Shown: positions 35,524-48,504, counted from the first letter of the stretch. The stretch is 64,000 nucleotides of DNA from Luscinia megarhynchos (GCA_034336665.1 CM067568.1:39412770-39476769), one strand, 5' to 3'. The notes: a model not told the origin generated them from the sequence alone. Made by a program: numbers and translations.

Positions 35524-38500
35524 CTGACAAAGAAAATGGAAAGAAACATCAGCCAGAGACTGACACTGCAGGTTAATTCTATACACTCACAGAGGGATGC
35601 TTGTAAATCCTTTCCTGTTCTTTCCCTGATAAATGAAGACAGCCTGCACAAACACTACATGCACCTTTGAGCCTAGATATGAAAGCAGTGAGCATCCTAC
35701 AATACTGCTGTTCATGGTTTCATATACTTGCAGGCATAGGAAGCAAGTTCAAATTCACCAGGTAGTTGCTCACATGAGAAGTTCCTTTCATGGACTAGCT
35801 TCAGATTCCCCCTCCAAGGAGGAATTAATCTCTTCATTCCTAACCTCCAGGAATGTTCCCCAAACTTGATTCTGATATGACCCAAATCAGCTCCAAGAGA
35901 GCTCCTGGGTGCATTTACATGCAGTCTTTCATCAATAGAACTCCTGTTTCCAGCAGCAAAGAGAACGTGCCACTGTAAGGAAACCAGAGTCACCTCCTTC
36001 TAAGAACAGCATGTGGTCTCAGAGAAACCAGAAGTCCAAGCCTTGCACTCAGGACCCAGCACTGCCTGTTACCAAGAGCACAAGTAAGATATTTATACAG
36101 AAGAAAATAATCGATTCTGTTCTAGCTTCCTCGAAAGTCTACATGAACCTAAGCAACCTCATTTTTTTCACAGCAAAGATAAACCGTGTCTTCTCATGGT
36201 ACATAATCAAATGTTATTTTCACCTTGTGTATTATTTCAAAGAGACATCCTGTAGATCCACCAGCTTAATGAAATGCACTTCCCACCTGACCTGTCTCAG
36301 AGTTCCTCTTCCAATGTCACAGGGATAAGCCCTGCACTGCTGCACTCACCTGCCTTGTCCTCCACAGGCTCTGCTGAGTAGAAAATGTAATCAACAGTGG
36401 CTCCGAGCCCCATGGGCATCGTTGTGACCTCCGGGCGTCCCCGGTGTGGCAAGAAGTGGCTGTAGACAGAGGTCAAGTTGAGGCCGTGCTGGATAACACC
36501 TGAACACCTGCACATAAACAGTCACTGTTTACCAAGAAAGGAAAGAGAATTATGCTTTTTCAGCAGTCACAGCTGAATGTTCCCTTGCTGATACAACTGT
36601 TTAAACTACTCTTTGTGAGCATATAAAATCTTTGAGACATATTCACTCCACTTACACCAAAGCAAGACAGACTGTGAATTTCCTGTGTCTTCAATACCCA
36701 GTCCTATATACACCTATGCCCTTCATTCTCGATTTCACCAACACAATGCTGACAGAGAGCACCCAGCTGCTGGGACAATCCTGGGTGGATCTTGCTCTCC
36801 CAAATAGCCCTCCTCTCTTTCATTCCCTCATTTACTTCAGTCTTTACATCAGACAGGTTTTCAGTGCTCAGGAAAACAGGGCTGAGTTTGAAGACTGAGG
36901 CCATTGAAGGTGCACCAAGTTACCTTGGGATGAATGGCGGGGGATCACAGTCTTTCACCATGGCAGCAGGCTTGGGCCAATGTGCAGGGCGGTCTGCAAA
37001 GGAGCAAAGAGATTCCAGCCAGACCTACACAGATTCCAGAACAGGCTGCTCATCCCAAATCTGAGAAGCTTCTCCTGAAACCAAATGATTTTTTTTTGCC
37101 CAAGAAGAGCACATAGCTTCCAGTCAGGAACATCTTAAAAGGAAAATATCCAAAGGAAACACAAGCTGTAGCATTACCTCCACCTCATGTTTTCCTTGAA
37201 ATTACAGAATCATAGTTATAGAACAGCCTGAGTTGGAAGGGACCTTAAAGATCATCTAGCTTTATCCCTCCTCCCACGGGAAGTATGTCACCCACTATAT
37301 CAGGCTGCCCAGGGCCCCATACAATCTGTCCTTGAAGATTTTTCAGGGATGTGGCATCCACAACTTCTCTGGGAACCTGGCCCAATGCCTTACTACCCTC
37401 TATGTAAAGAATTTTAGGAAGTTTAAAACCATTTCCCCTTGTCCCATCACTATATGCCTGTGTAAATAGTCACTTTCTCTCTTTATTTATAAGCTCCCTT
37501 GAAGTACTGGAAAGCCACAATGAGGCCTCAGTGCAGCCTTCTCTTCTCCAGTCCAAACTCCCTCAGGAGTTTTTGTCCCCTGGGGGAGGCTCCATTGAGC
37601 TAGGAGAGTGACAAGTTGGAAAGTCTCCCATTAATACCTGGTTTAGCATCAGTAACACCTTCCAAGAGGACCAGCTGTGGTGGTCGTTCACAGGCAGCAT
37701 CACAAAAGCGGAACTGCAGCAGGAAGTCACGGCTGTATTCACGTCTCCCTGCCGAGAAAAGTGCAAGTTAAAAGAAGAAAGTAACTGCAACAAAGTCACA
37801 TCTCCAGGGAACACCTACATACATTTTAGAACTTTGCGCCTCCTAGACCTCTTTTGTTTGAGAGAGGCTTTTGTGCCCAAGCACTATGATACTATGAGAA
37901 TAGAAATCACCTAATAGCCTACATGTAGAACAGAAGAGACGTATAAAAGTAGAAGAAAGAGCACAGCCACTGCTGTCCTTCAAATGCTACAGTTATGGTC
38001 AGCACAAAGTAAGAACGTTCTCTCTGAGACACCAAAACTTCAAGGGACTTTCAAGCACATCAGTTAGAGTGCAACTCCAGGGAATGTCTGCTGACAAAAA
38101 CATTTCTGGAGATCAGGCTGAATATAAGTTCTATGTCCAAGATCTTAACAAAGCTATTTTGAGTGGACTCCATTTTTTTAATCTTCTATGGATGCAGGGA
38201 ACAGACATAATTGTAACTGGGTCTTAGAAATTATTTATTTACAGTGGTTTGCAAATAATATCCAAAACCACACCCCAAACATCTGCAGATGAAAGCTGTG
38301 CCTGTTAAACATAGTTTACAACTGCACAAAAACATAAGTCTAGGAATATGAAAGAGATACATAGAGCAATTTTTACTGGTAGAGGAACATTCAGCTCCTG
38401 ACTAGAGAAAGAAAATGGAAGAAATGAGGCTACAGCAATAGGTTCTGGAAAAAATTGTATTTAATTCATATATGAAGTAGAAGGAGAGAATCTTTGTCAA

Positions 38501-41500
38501 GTGCCTCTTGTAGCACATGCCCAAGCTACTCAGAGAGACAGCAAGGCCCACAAACTGCCCATCCTCAGCAAACTCATATTGTCAGTGCATACTGGAGCTC
38601 ACCAAGTTTCTTTGGCTGGCACAGGGCGGCATACTGGCACTTGTCTGTTACACCCAGGGAGCTCGGCCACAGCGGGGCCTGCAGTTTCCGTGGATACAAT
38701 TGTTGGGAAAAGTTTTCCTGACCAGACACCTGCAAGAAGGCCAGACAAGGAGAGCAACCATCAGTGACACAGAGCAGATGTGGAAGCCATAGACAATGTA
38801 CATATATACACTTGCCAAGAGCAAGACAGGAGAATGCCTCCAAAGAAAGGCTTGAACTAAGCTATTCAGAATATGGTGCAGGTATAATAAACCTTCAGCT
38901 GCAGGGGACAGATACAATTAGCTGAAAGTCACCTGACGATACTTTACAGGCGTCTTATTGAAGTGATGATTTAGCTTGAACACCAACCATATACAGATCA
39001 CAAATACACAGAAAGACATAACCACAAGAGACTCTAGCATAAGCACCCACTTCAAACTTCTTTTGGAACAAATGTCCACATAAAATTTCAGTCAGTCTTG
39101 GTGGAGTTGCATTTCCCTACACTTCCAGTCACCCAGGCATAAAAACTCCATAGGAAAGGAAAAAAAGACTTTCAATTAAGTCGTCTATTATCACAAGTCT
39201 GCCTCAAGAGAAACCGAAAGAGCAGTGGGGGAAACAACATGCAGACACTTGTCTGCTTCTTTCCTGTGCAGTGCTGGAGACATTGGGGAAGACTGCTGAA
39301 TAACTAAATTCAGTATTAAAACTATTTCCACAAGAGAAAGAATGCAGCCATGCATTTCTCTAGCAACATACAAGAAAGTGCTATCCAATCCCAACTTTGG
39401 CTGGAAACTACCTTCCAGGCTGGCATCCCATGGTAGGAAAGTTCACCATTTCGGATGAATTTGTAGAGTGGAGAATCAGGTACAGAGTTCAGGTCTCCAC
39501 ACAAGATGACAGGATAGTAGCTGCCTTCAGTAGTTCTTGCAATTTTGTCAATCTCTGCTAGCAGCAAGGCCACCTGGGCCAGTTTGATATCTCCTCGACG
39601 GGGATTGAACAACACATGAGTGTTGGCCACACACAAAGGGCTGACTGCCTTCAGACCTAGTTCCTCTGGGAGCACGGGCTGCAGCAGCAGCACCAAGCCC
39701 ACATTATCCCGGTTGAGGACGTCCAGGCCAGGCCGGAAGTATTCTACAGGGCTGAGGCTGATCAGCTGGAACCTGCTGTGCTTGTAGCACACTGCACATC
39801 CATCTGTCTTCGTTCCAGTTCTCCGTTTATAGAAGCATGCAAACCCTGAAAAGAAACCATCACCTATTAAAAGGTTTATCCAGTCACTACCTTAGGCTCA
39901 GCAAATCTGTATAGAAAAGGTTCCTACTATATTTGGGTACAGCAATATAGCAAATTCTGTTCCAATAATCACCCTTTATTATTAGCCATTGGCGGTATTT
40001 TCTCTTTCCTTCTAGGGCCCTCTGTTTTGTTACTCTGATCTTTCAACTCAGAGACATCAATTGCAAAAGAAAGGATAAAGGTCTAGGCAGATAGTTCAGG
40101 GCCAGCAGCCATCTGGCAAACAGAAAGAGGCCTCTTGAAACTGAGTACTTTGAAGATTTTAAGCAGAAAGCATTGCTTGGCCAGTCCCACGAGCTGGATG
40201 TCCAGACCCACAAAAGTAGGACATACCCATCTCCTTGAATGTTGGTTCCAGTTGCTCCCAGTAATGGTTCTCTTGCACCTCTTGGAGACACAGAACCTGG
40301 AAGGAAGGCAAAGACCTCACTTGCTCCACAAGTATTTGCTAGTTACCTTGTTTTGGGGAAGGAAGAAAGTGGAAAAGCACACTCATATACCAACCCTCCA
40401 AACAGAAATGTCATCACTGCAACTCTGTCCTCTACTTTTCAGATGAAAAGCACTAACTTTCTGGGTCACATTAGGGTATCACTCAGTTTTCCAGTGATGA
40501 GATAAAAGATCCTTCATCCCACAAAGAGGATTCAAAGAATAGAGAAATTCATGGAGTCCTCTTCTATGCAGGCTTCCCCTCCTGTACTGCCTTAGAAAAC
40601 TGGTCCTTCTTCCTCTACTTCTGCTGTTTATAGAAATTAAGCCCTGCTTTCAAAGTATGACTAGTTTCTACAATCAAAGCAAGACAGACACCAAAAGCAG
40701 GGTCTGTGAAAGTCCTCAAACACTCTCAGAGCAATCAGTGTCCAGTACCAAGCAGGCAGTATCTTCCTAGGACTTGCCCCCATCTTTTTCTTTTCTTAAT
40801 ACTGTTAGATCAAACAAGGAATTCAAATTCTGGTGACACTGATACAGGGAGGGCTCAGTCATACTTACGTCAGGATCCCAGTGCTGGATCTCCTGCAAAA
40901 GGTTTGGAAGGCGGTAGTTCCAGTTCAGGATGTCTGGATGACAGTGTACATAGAGATCAAGGCCCTGCTCCACCAGGTCCTGGGCAAGGATGTTGTAAGA
41001 CATGACTCGAAATTCAAAGAGAGAAGTGTTTTTTGAGACCTGCTCTAAGACACAGGGCTGGACAGAAAGATCCTCCCAGTCTCTCCATAAGATCTCTATA
41101 TGCAAGAGACAAAGAGCAAAGTTACACTGGGTACCTTGTTGATACTTTCATTCTCCTGGGACCCAGAAAATTCTCACTCCCTAAGCTAGGACACTCAGGC
41201 CTCTGAGCAAACCCCCATCCACTGTGGTTTTCAGATGCTGTTTCTGGATATCTTTGGATAGCATTCTGCAGGGATAACACCTGACCAGAGTCAAGCATAC
41301 TGAAACACCAGACCTACTTTTTGGTGCTTTTTAGAGTACAAAGCCAACATCTGAGAACAGTAAGGAACACATATTGATATTCAGACCACAGTCTAACAGC
41401 ACAGAAACCACTAGCTGCAACCAGCCCCTCCTCAGCAAAAACTCACTTTACAGTTTTCACTAGCAGATCCTATCAATTCCACAGGGACAATCAACGTCTT

Positions 41501-43852
41501 ATTGACAGCAAGCCCACACAATAGCCTGACCACATTCGCTACAAATGCCAATCCCAAACTAAACATTAGATTCAGAGCCATCACTGACCATGGTAGGGCA
41601 GCTCTGTTGGGACAGGATAAAATGGCACCGCATCCTGAATGGGCTGGCCTGGGAGCACTGGTGGCACTGCCTCTGCATCACATGCTAAACTCCAGGCCAG
41701 CACAGCCGGGTCATCATTCAGCACTTCCACATTGATACCAGCACAGCCAGCTGTCTGGTGATCTGTCTGTGGCACCACAGCTGCCCAAGGGGCACTGCCT
41801 GCTACAGTCACTGTTTCCTCTGCTGGTAATCTTGCCAGTTCAGCCACTGCATGATCTTGCAATTCTGAAGAAGCCAAGGTGTTTAGCTCCAAGAGCTGCT
41901 GATCAGCACACTGGGTGACTTCCGGAGACGTATTCAGGTCACTGAGGCTGGTCATCAATAGCTCTGAACCTTCTAACCAGGCACTAGTGAGTGTAACTGA
42001 TGCTTTTCTTGCTGCTGGAACACTCTCACTGGCTGGCAAATTCTCTACTTCTTCCTTCAGCCACTGCTGGAGAAGGGCTTCTTGCTCTTCTGGGACCAAT
42101 CTTCCTGTGGTTGCAGCAAAGACACCTTCTATCTGGGTGGACGGGCTCTTTGCCAGAAGCACATTCTTTTGACAGGTAGAGAAAGCATCTGTCATTTAAA
42201 AACAAAATCAAAATAAGACAGCCAGAAATGCTTTCTTACACATTTTTTTCTTATTTCAATGCATTTGCTGTAACTCTGTGCAATACAAGCATTCAGTATA
42301 GCACCCCAAACAAATAACTCCTCTGAGAAAAAAGCAGTTACAGTCTAAATAACTTCCCCTGCCTCCTCCAGAATGCTAAGCCACAGTCCAAGTCCAGTTA
42401 TACTAGTCCAAGTCACTGCAACTGCACACAATAGCAATGGCTTTATCAGCTCTCAGAAACATATGTAAAGGCACAGTTTTCTAAAGGTTAGCTGATTAGG
42501 TGCATGGACTAAGAAGCCAAGTCTTCTAGATCATCACTTGGAGCAAATTTCTCTCCAGGGACTGACTAAGAAATAGAGGTCAGCTAAAATAAAATATATC
42601 ACAAGAATGTAATGTAGAAGAAAAACCATTCTGTTACTAAGAGATGAAAAAATGAAGACACAGAGGGACCAATATATGCCTTATTAGAGAGAGTACATGC
42701 ACACAAGAAATCCTGGTAAGAATTACAGATTACCTGATGACTGACGTGGCAAAAAAGTAAAACCACTTCAAACTGCTTTTAATGTAATATGAATATACTA
42801 ATATTTGTGTGGTAAAGCAGAAAAAGACATCTCCTTTCACTTGCATCTATACAAGAGATGGCGTTTACATTTTGCTGTGAATTCTGCACAGACACTCATC
42901 CCTACTGTTAACTAGAAATTTCCGTTGTTTACAAATCACCTTTTTTCCTGCATCCCTGTCAGTCAGCCACAGCAGTAACATACAGGAGTCAGCAACATCC
43001 ATGTATAGTTTCACTGTATCTTTTGTGTCAAAGTTTTCTGTATGTGTTAGAAATGGAGCTCTAGGAACTATACTCCTCTCTGTCGGTTTGTAATTAAGTT
43101 CATTAGTGTCAGAGACACCAGCGCACCAAGGTAATGTTTGCACATACCACTGGCCGGGCACGATGAGTCTGTTGATACACAAAAGGAGCTGAATTTGAGA
43201 GGAATAAGGAAAAAAAGAGGAATAAGCTCTCTGCTCGCTATGAAAAAAGACAGCGTGCCAGTCCAGTAGTTGTTACAGGCCCAGGGACAGGTTCAGGCTG
43301 GAGGGTGGCTTTATATGAGCTCAGTAAGCAGGGACTGTGAAGCAGCAGCAGGATCTAGGAAAACTAAGTGAAATAGTGATGCACACAAAACGTAAGTCTA
43401 TCCACGAAGTCACCCGCAGGTCCTTGGGGGATCACAGGTCTCTGAGCAGCCCATCTGCAAGGATCTCCCCAAGCCTGGAGCGCAGGCTGGGGGCAGGAGC
43501 TAGCCCTGCGCAAAGCGCAGTCTGCCTCAGCAGCACAACAGCTGGCAGCTGCTCCCTCGAACACGCAGCTCCCCGCGCTGCCGGGGCCAGCAGCCCCGGC
43601 CCGGCACAGCAGGCCCCAGCGGCCCAGGGCCGGCGCCTCGGGGAGCTCCGGGCAGCCGCGCCGACCCCGGCCGCGGGCCGCACCCCGCTCAGGCCGGGCG
43701 GGGGGCGGCGAGGGACATCCCCGCCCCTCCGGGCCACCCCCGCCAGCTCCCCCTGCCCGCGCCGCCGCTCCGCCCGGGGCCGGGTTACCTCGGAGGGCCT
43801 GGAGGAGCCGCGCCGCCGGCAGCAGCACATAGCAGAGCACGGTGCCGATCAT
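35363..43852 (-). CDS. ANGEL1: ANGEL1, CCR4-family EEP-domain protein, 10 coding exons
   Basis: Seen: ten exons on the minus strand join in frame to 673 aa (human ANGEL1 is 670). Residues 1-21 form a hydrophobic N-terminus (MIGTVLCYVLLPAARLLQAL), about 22-221 a divergent acidic linker, and about 222-673 an endonuclease/exonuclease/phosphatase domain. Metal and catalytic positions are all present: N256 (MSYNILAQDL), E303 (LCLQEV), H397 (ANTH), D438 and N440 (CGDLNSVPDSPLY), D607 (TVDYIF), D658 and H659 (SSDHLCLL). Family knowledge: it is related to CCR4 deadenylases. Human ANGEL1 has been reported to bind eIF4E, and its paralogue ANGEL2 removes RNA 2',3'-cyclic phosphates. All splice sites are canonical GT-AG. 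No inactivating change was seen. The neighbour order with VASH1 agrees with ANGEL1 over ANGEL2. Confidence 0.97.
36350..36507 (-). CDS. ANGEL1: ANGEL1 coding exon 9 (catalytic Asp)
   Basis: Encodes CSGVIQHGLNLTSVYSHFLP, RGRPEVTTMPMGLGATVDYI and FYSAEPVEDKA. The Asp of TVDYIF is a conserved EEP residue. Acceptor TGTGCAG, donor GTGAGT. Confidence 0.95.
36924..36993 (-). CDS. ANGEL1: ANGEL1 coding exon 8
   Basis: A 70-bp exon encoding DRPAHWPKPAAMVKDCDPPP then FIP. Acceptor TTTGCAG, donor GTAACT. This is the variable loop before the last catalytic segments. Confidence 0.9.
37204..37565 (-). mobile_element. CR1 LINE 3' fragment within ANGEL1 intron 7
   Basis: Reverse-complement CR1: ACAGAATCATAGTTATAGAA, TTGGAAGGGACCTTAAAGAT, CCTTGTCCCATCACTATATG, CTTCTCTTCTCCAGTCCAAA. 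It has the same orientation as ANGEL1 and fills over half of the 644-bp intron. Confidence 0.92.
37638..37748 (-). CDS. ANGEL1: ANGEL1 coding exon 7
   Basis: Encodes REYSRDFLLQFRFCDAACER, then PPQLVLLEGVTDAKP. Acceptor TCGGCAG, donor GTATTA. 111 bp with both end codons split. Confidence 0.94.
38603..38729 (-). CDS. ANGEL1: ANGEL1 coding exon 6
   Basis: Encodes VSGQENFSQQLYPRKLQAPL, WPSSLGVTDKCQY and QPKKL. Acceptor TTGCAG, donor GTGAGC. The frame carries on through a split Gly codon. Confidence 0.95.
39412..39845 (-). CDS. ANGEL1: ANGEL1 coding exon 5 (core of EEP domain)
   Basis: 434 bp. Encodes GFACFYKRRTGTKTDGCAV, SPVEYFRPGLDVLNRDNVG, CVANTHVLFNPRRGD and CGDLNSVPDSPLY. Acceptor TTTTCAG, donor GTAGTT after PAWK. 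Confidence 0.96.
40227..40296 (-). CDS. ANGEL1: ANGEL1 coding exon 4 (metal-binding Glu)
   Basis: A 70-bp exon encoding VLCLQEVQENHYWEQLEPTF then KEM. The Glu of LQEV is the expected Mg-binding residue. Acceptor TTCCAG, donor GTATGT. Confidence 0.94.
40869..41095 (-). CDS. ANGEL1: ANGEL1 coding exon 3 (start of EEP domain)
   Basis: Acceptor TGCATATAG. Encodes EILWRDWEDLS, then VMSYNILAQDL (catalytic Asn), and HCHPDILNWNYR. It ends HWDPD before donor GTAAGT. Confidence 0.95.
41589..42188 (-). CDS. ANGEL1: ANGEL1 coding exon 2 (variable acidic linker)
   Basis: 600 bp after acceptor AATGACAG. It opens with the conserved DAFSTCQKNVLLAKS and then runs through a poorly conserved Glu/Leu/Ala/Ser-rich stretch. 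It regains similarity near DDPAVLAWSLA and ends ELPYH before donor GTCAGT. Probably mostly disordered. Confidence 0.93.
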
Positions 43853-44060
43853 GCCGCCCGGCCCAGCCTCCACCGCCCCCAGCCCGGCCCCGCCGCCGCG
43901 CCGGCCCCGCCTCAGCTACGGCCTCACGGCGTGGCACTCACCGCGTCGGGCCGCAGGGGCCCGCAGCCGGCTCGGGCCTGGCCGTCCCCGAGCGCCGCTC
44001 CCGGGAGGCCGCGGCTCGTGTGGGACAGCCCGGCCGGGGTGGGGCCCTGCCTGCCTGCCC
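43540..44060 (-). promoter_or_regulatory. CpG island at the ANGEL1 5' end
   Basis: GC-rich, CpG-dense block with several Sp1-type GC boxes spanning ANGEL1 exon 1 and upstream, with no clear TATA box. It extends into intron 1. Confidence 0.8.
43789..43852 (-). CDS. ANGEL1: ANGEL1 coding exon 1
   Basis: Starts at ATG 43852-43850. The open frame extends upstream only through a GTG. It encodes MIGTVLCYVLLPAARLLQAL then Arg, the hydrophobic family N-terminus, and ends in a split Asp codon before donor GTAACC. It lies in the CpG island. Confidence 0.93.
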
Positions 44061-44206
44061 GGTGTAGGGCAGGAGCGCGGCCGGGGCTCGGCAGCCGTGC
44101 TGTGACCCTGGGCTGAGTGACGGTTGCTCTACGGCCCTGCCACCCTGAAATTTGTAGTTTCAAACAAAAAGTTTTCACCCCCTGTTCTCCAGAAATACAA
44201 ACCGGA

Positions 44207-44246
44207 CAATTTCTTTTTTTTCTTTTTCTTTTTTTTTTTTTTTTCC
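44207..44246. repeat. T-rich polypyrimidine tract upstream of ANGEL1
   Basis: About 40 bp of T with a few C, some 350 bp upstream of the ANGEL1 ATG (A-rich on the gene strand). Low-complexity; a poly(dA:dT) nucleosome-depleting element is possible but unproven. Confidence 0.75.
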
Positions 44247-44249
44247 TGG

Positions 44250-47200
44250 GAAGCCACCATTTGCTCCAGTTGTTAATCAGGCTTTTCAAACACAACTGAT
44301 AATAGCCAAGGTTTTGCAAAGAAGTGGCGATGGGGTGGGGGAGACAGTGGAGTAGGAGCGTGCCCTCACTCACTGCTGCTGAGAGGTCATCACATCACAT
44401 TGCAAAATTACTCAAAAAAATCACAAAAAAATCACCTGTGAGTACTCCGACATTTGCAAGCTGAGATCCATCACATACTGAAACCAGACAGTTACATATG
44501 AAAAGTGAAGTCCTGGTTGAAGTCCAGAATTTCAGTATTTGCTCCACTCCACAATCAAATGTTTTCAACATTCAAAGGCAAACATATTGAGTTGAGTTTT
44601 TTACACCAAATACACATTTCTGAAGTGTAATCCTTCTTTCAAACTCTAAGATGGGTACCTGCAACGAAGTCAAGATTCATGTTATCCCTGACTTTTGCAC
44701 TGATGGGTACTGCTAAAATGCCCCCTTGATGGTGACCAGATGCCATCTCATGGGTCATAATTAAATTAAACACTTGGCGATGTGTAGAAAATCATGCTGG
44801 GAAAAGCCAGTGTCCACAAAAGAGACAGAAGAACCTTGCAACTTTATTCGACTAAAGGGCTGGAATCCACTAGGCCATACCCCCGTGGCCTCTCATGCTT
44901 TTGGAGGACTAAGCCTCCTTTTATCCTAAACTCCTGGCCACACATTGCCCTCTTCCTTCCTCCATTAGCTGAGGTATTAGGAAGGTACAGCCCTCCCGAA
45001 GTACCTACTACATGTTGCCCTAAAGTTTAGAATCTCACATTATCTGGATTCTGCAAAAAATGCAGCTTGATATTCATGAAGACATTAAGACGCGTTTCTA
45101 AGACATTAACACCCATTTCTCCTAAAATCACCACAGCCATTTTTCCAGAACCTGATTGGTTCTTTCAGATCGAGTTGTTTGTGAAGACATTAAGACACAT
45201 TTCTCCCATCAATAATTAGCACAATGAGGGTCCACAGCTAGGATCTGAGATGATGTTATAATGTGTATAAATAATAATCCTACCACTCTTTTTCAAATCC
45301 GCTTTCATAAAATACCACAGAAGCAGGGACTTGTCTCCAATCCCACAGATGGCAAAACACTAGACTGTGGTCTCCTGTCTCCTGTTGCAGTAACCAATCC
45401 ATCATTGATTTCTGGTCAGAGAATGAGGATGTTCTCCAGAGGAAGAGCTCATGACTGGGTCATTTAAAACCAGCCTATTCCTTTAAAGGAAAGATCTAAG
45501 AAAAGATCTGTAGATCAAACCCATATCAAAATAATCTGACTGAAATCAGAGAAGAATGTTAGCTGATGGTACAAACAAGAAAGCAACTATGGCCGAATTG
45601 GCACAGTTGTTTGACCTACACTAGAAAAATATTTACAAACTTTGGCAATAAAATCAAAGCTGACAGTGGTCATCCACTTCAGGGTCAAGCCTTCCACTGG
45701 GTTTTGTGGTATTTGGTTCTTTATCCACATATAATCCTTCCACGGTCTCTAACGACTGGACTGTTTGAGAGGTCTATGTAGAACTTAAGGGAATAAAGCC
45801 ACTAAAATTATCCTATTCTTGGGAAAATGGGAATATTTCTAAGTGTATTAGTTAGTTCTGCTCTACCTTTATCAAAAAGCCTCTTCTGTTACAGTTTTGG
45901 TTTTGACACCTTGGGAAAAATCAAAAAGTCATCAGTAAAAGAGATGCAAAATAATAAGCACTGAAGCACTTTTGGCACCAACAGCAGTTGGTGGAATGAG
46001 CGAGTACTTGGTTCAAGGCCCCATTAAGTGCTGACATGTTTACAAGGCACACTTTATTACTGAACATACTGGGAATTTGGCAGTAGGAAAGTCTGAACTG
46101 TTCCAAACTAAGAAGGTGAATACATTCCTATCTTCATCTCATTTAACACTGTAACTGCCACAGTCTGACTTTATCATGAAATTGCACCAAACTGGAATAT
46201 GAACTTAAAGGAGACAAGAACACTTAGCAGCAGCCTGGCTTTGATACATTTGGGAGATGAAGGGGGAAGGTCCACAGCTAAAACCATGGCTATTCTCAGT
46301 TATTGTAAGCTGACTGGATCCCAGAACGACGGGGTTCCTGGGCACTCAGTGTCACCCTTAGGAGTCAGAAGGTGCAGCTGAGGTCACATAAGCATGGTGT
46401 GGCAGCACACGTCAACCACAGGCTCTGCGGGGCTTTCTCACAACACCAGGACAGCCCCTGCAAGCAAGACATAGAATTCTGTTTATAGGCCCATAAATCA
46501 AAACCCATATTCTTCAAGTGACACCATTTCTCCTGGAGATGTTTTGACTCCAAGCAGCTGCACTTTTAGTGTGTGTGAGAAACATACAGGATCTAGGATG
46601 TGGCTGTGAACTCTTCATTTACAGAAGAGAAAAAGCAAATGAACCTGTGACTCACTGGTGGTGACAGAGAATGAGTCTGAGAAGGATGCAGGTGCAGGGT
46701 TTACTTAGTGGAAAACTCACTCCAGAAATTATCAGAAATGGCCAAAGAAAAATCAGCAGCAGCCGAGAGAGACTGTGGTTGCACCAGGCTGATCAGCAGT
46801 TGGGAAGGCTTCTCTCCCTAGGCCAGGCAGCAATGAGAAGAAGGGTGGCCAGCAGGGATCCAAGGTACCAGTGGCCAGAGATGGGAGCTGCCATCTGGGA
46901 GCAGCTTGGAAAAAAAAAATTAATCATTAGAGGACTTGGCAGTACCGGCTTCCAGGACACTCCAGCCCCTAATGCCCATAAGAGATGTCAGAGCTCAGCA
47001 TTTTTGGAGACTAGATCGTCTTTGAGCTCTTCATTGCCCAGAAGGACAGACAGGGCATGGGCAGGGCAGGGCAGAGTTTTCTGAACCTGCTGCTCTCAGG
47101 CTCTACTCGTACACAGCAGTCAGGTGCCAGGGCTGCTTGCAGCTCTTTGGCCTGACTTCCTAGCTTAGTGTAACAGTTCCTCTCAAAGTTCTAAATCTTC

Positions 47201-48504
47201 TTTGGCCTGTCACTTAGTCATTATAAGTTATTTCTTATTTTCCTTTGTTGTTATAGGTGCAATTATTTGTTAAATAATGCAATTACTGTAAGGCATGGAC
47301 ATATATGGCACAACTCCTCTAGGCTTGTTTTTTCCATATTTAAATAGCGCATAATGCAATTTATGAAGTGCCAAAATCACTTCTGAATCTAACTCAGAAG
47401 GTTCAATCCACACACTGTGGGACTGACTAATGTACTGGGCACGTGACTTGTCTCATGACTTCTTTATGGGATTTAAGCCTATTTTTACCCTTCCTTTTGT
47501 CTTTCTCACACTAGAGTAATGCAAGTAAAACCATCATTTGACAAATAAAATCTGGCAGAAGGAAAGGGTCTTAATAAAGGAGATGCAGCTGCAGAGCTGG
47601 TTGAAGTGTGGTGATGTGGATGCCAGCTGGCCAGTCTTTTCCCCACACAGATCTGAATGAACAGCTAAACTGCTCCACATTCCACATCAATGCTAGGTGA
47701 CACCCAGCAAGGGTACAAAGTTACAGGTTAATAGCCTAAAGCTCTAAAGGGAGAGTAAGGGACAAAGGCCGTAAAAGCAGTGACAGGGAAGGAAAAGGAA
47801 GATTCAGACTAGAAAAGGAATATGTATTGTGCTATTAGCTGGAAATTATTTTGGCAGAATAACACTTCATAATTTTTTCATGTATTTAGTCCCCCTAAAA
47901 GGGAATTTTCCAAATTTTCTTTTCCTATAACTATAAAATAAATTATAAATGGTGGGCAAGAGAACCTGCATCGCTTCCAGTGATACACTCGTCCCAATAT
48001 ACGGTGGCATTAAAATGCTTTATCTTCTGCCATGCAGAAAAAGTATTCTGCAAAGCATTCCCAGAGTCTGAATCACAAAGTCAGCCCCTGTGCCTGAGGA
48101 ATTGTCAGTCAGTTCAAGAGAGGTAGGAGCAGCTGGCATGGCTTTGGCTTGCACATTTGTGGGGGAATGGGATGAAGATAAAAAAATTGCTTTGCCTGGT
48201 GGGCTCAGAAATTGAGAAAGGGGAGAAAGGTAGCTTGTGAGGGAACAGGAACCTAATGTGGGAGAACTGTGAGTTCCCTGCACATGGCCTGAAGAACTTG
48301 AGGAGAGCTTAGCCCCAGAGTTAGCCTTTCCCCACTGGGGCCAGCACCATATGCATATAGTGCACAGGGAGTGCTGGGCAGGAGGCAGGGCTGCAGGAGT
48401 ACATCCACAGCATGTTGGGAGCTTCAGTAAGAGGAGTGGAAGATCTGTCACATCCAGGGAGTCACATCTCTGCTAGGCGTGCATTGACAAACTCAATCTC
48501 CTTC
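44250..48504. other. intergenic DNA between ANGEL1 and the LRRC74A relic
   Basis: No gene supported. An open frame of 137 codons at 46671-47084 has no recognisable domain and no splice support. Confidence 0.55.

Noticed and set aside
43337..44116. 259-codon plus-strand open frame antisense to ANGEL1 exon 1
   Set aside because: A GC-rich shadow frame in the CpG island with Ala/Pro/Arg composition and no domain.
46671..47084. 137-codon open frame starting MSLRRMQVQGLLSG
   Set aside because: No known domain, no splice support, ordinary composition; expected by chance in 64 kb.
47835..47870. ISWKLFWQNN reading as an LRR-like SWNNF motif
   Set aside because: It lies upstream of the LRRC74A N-terminal block and has no flanking repeat.
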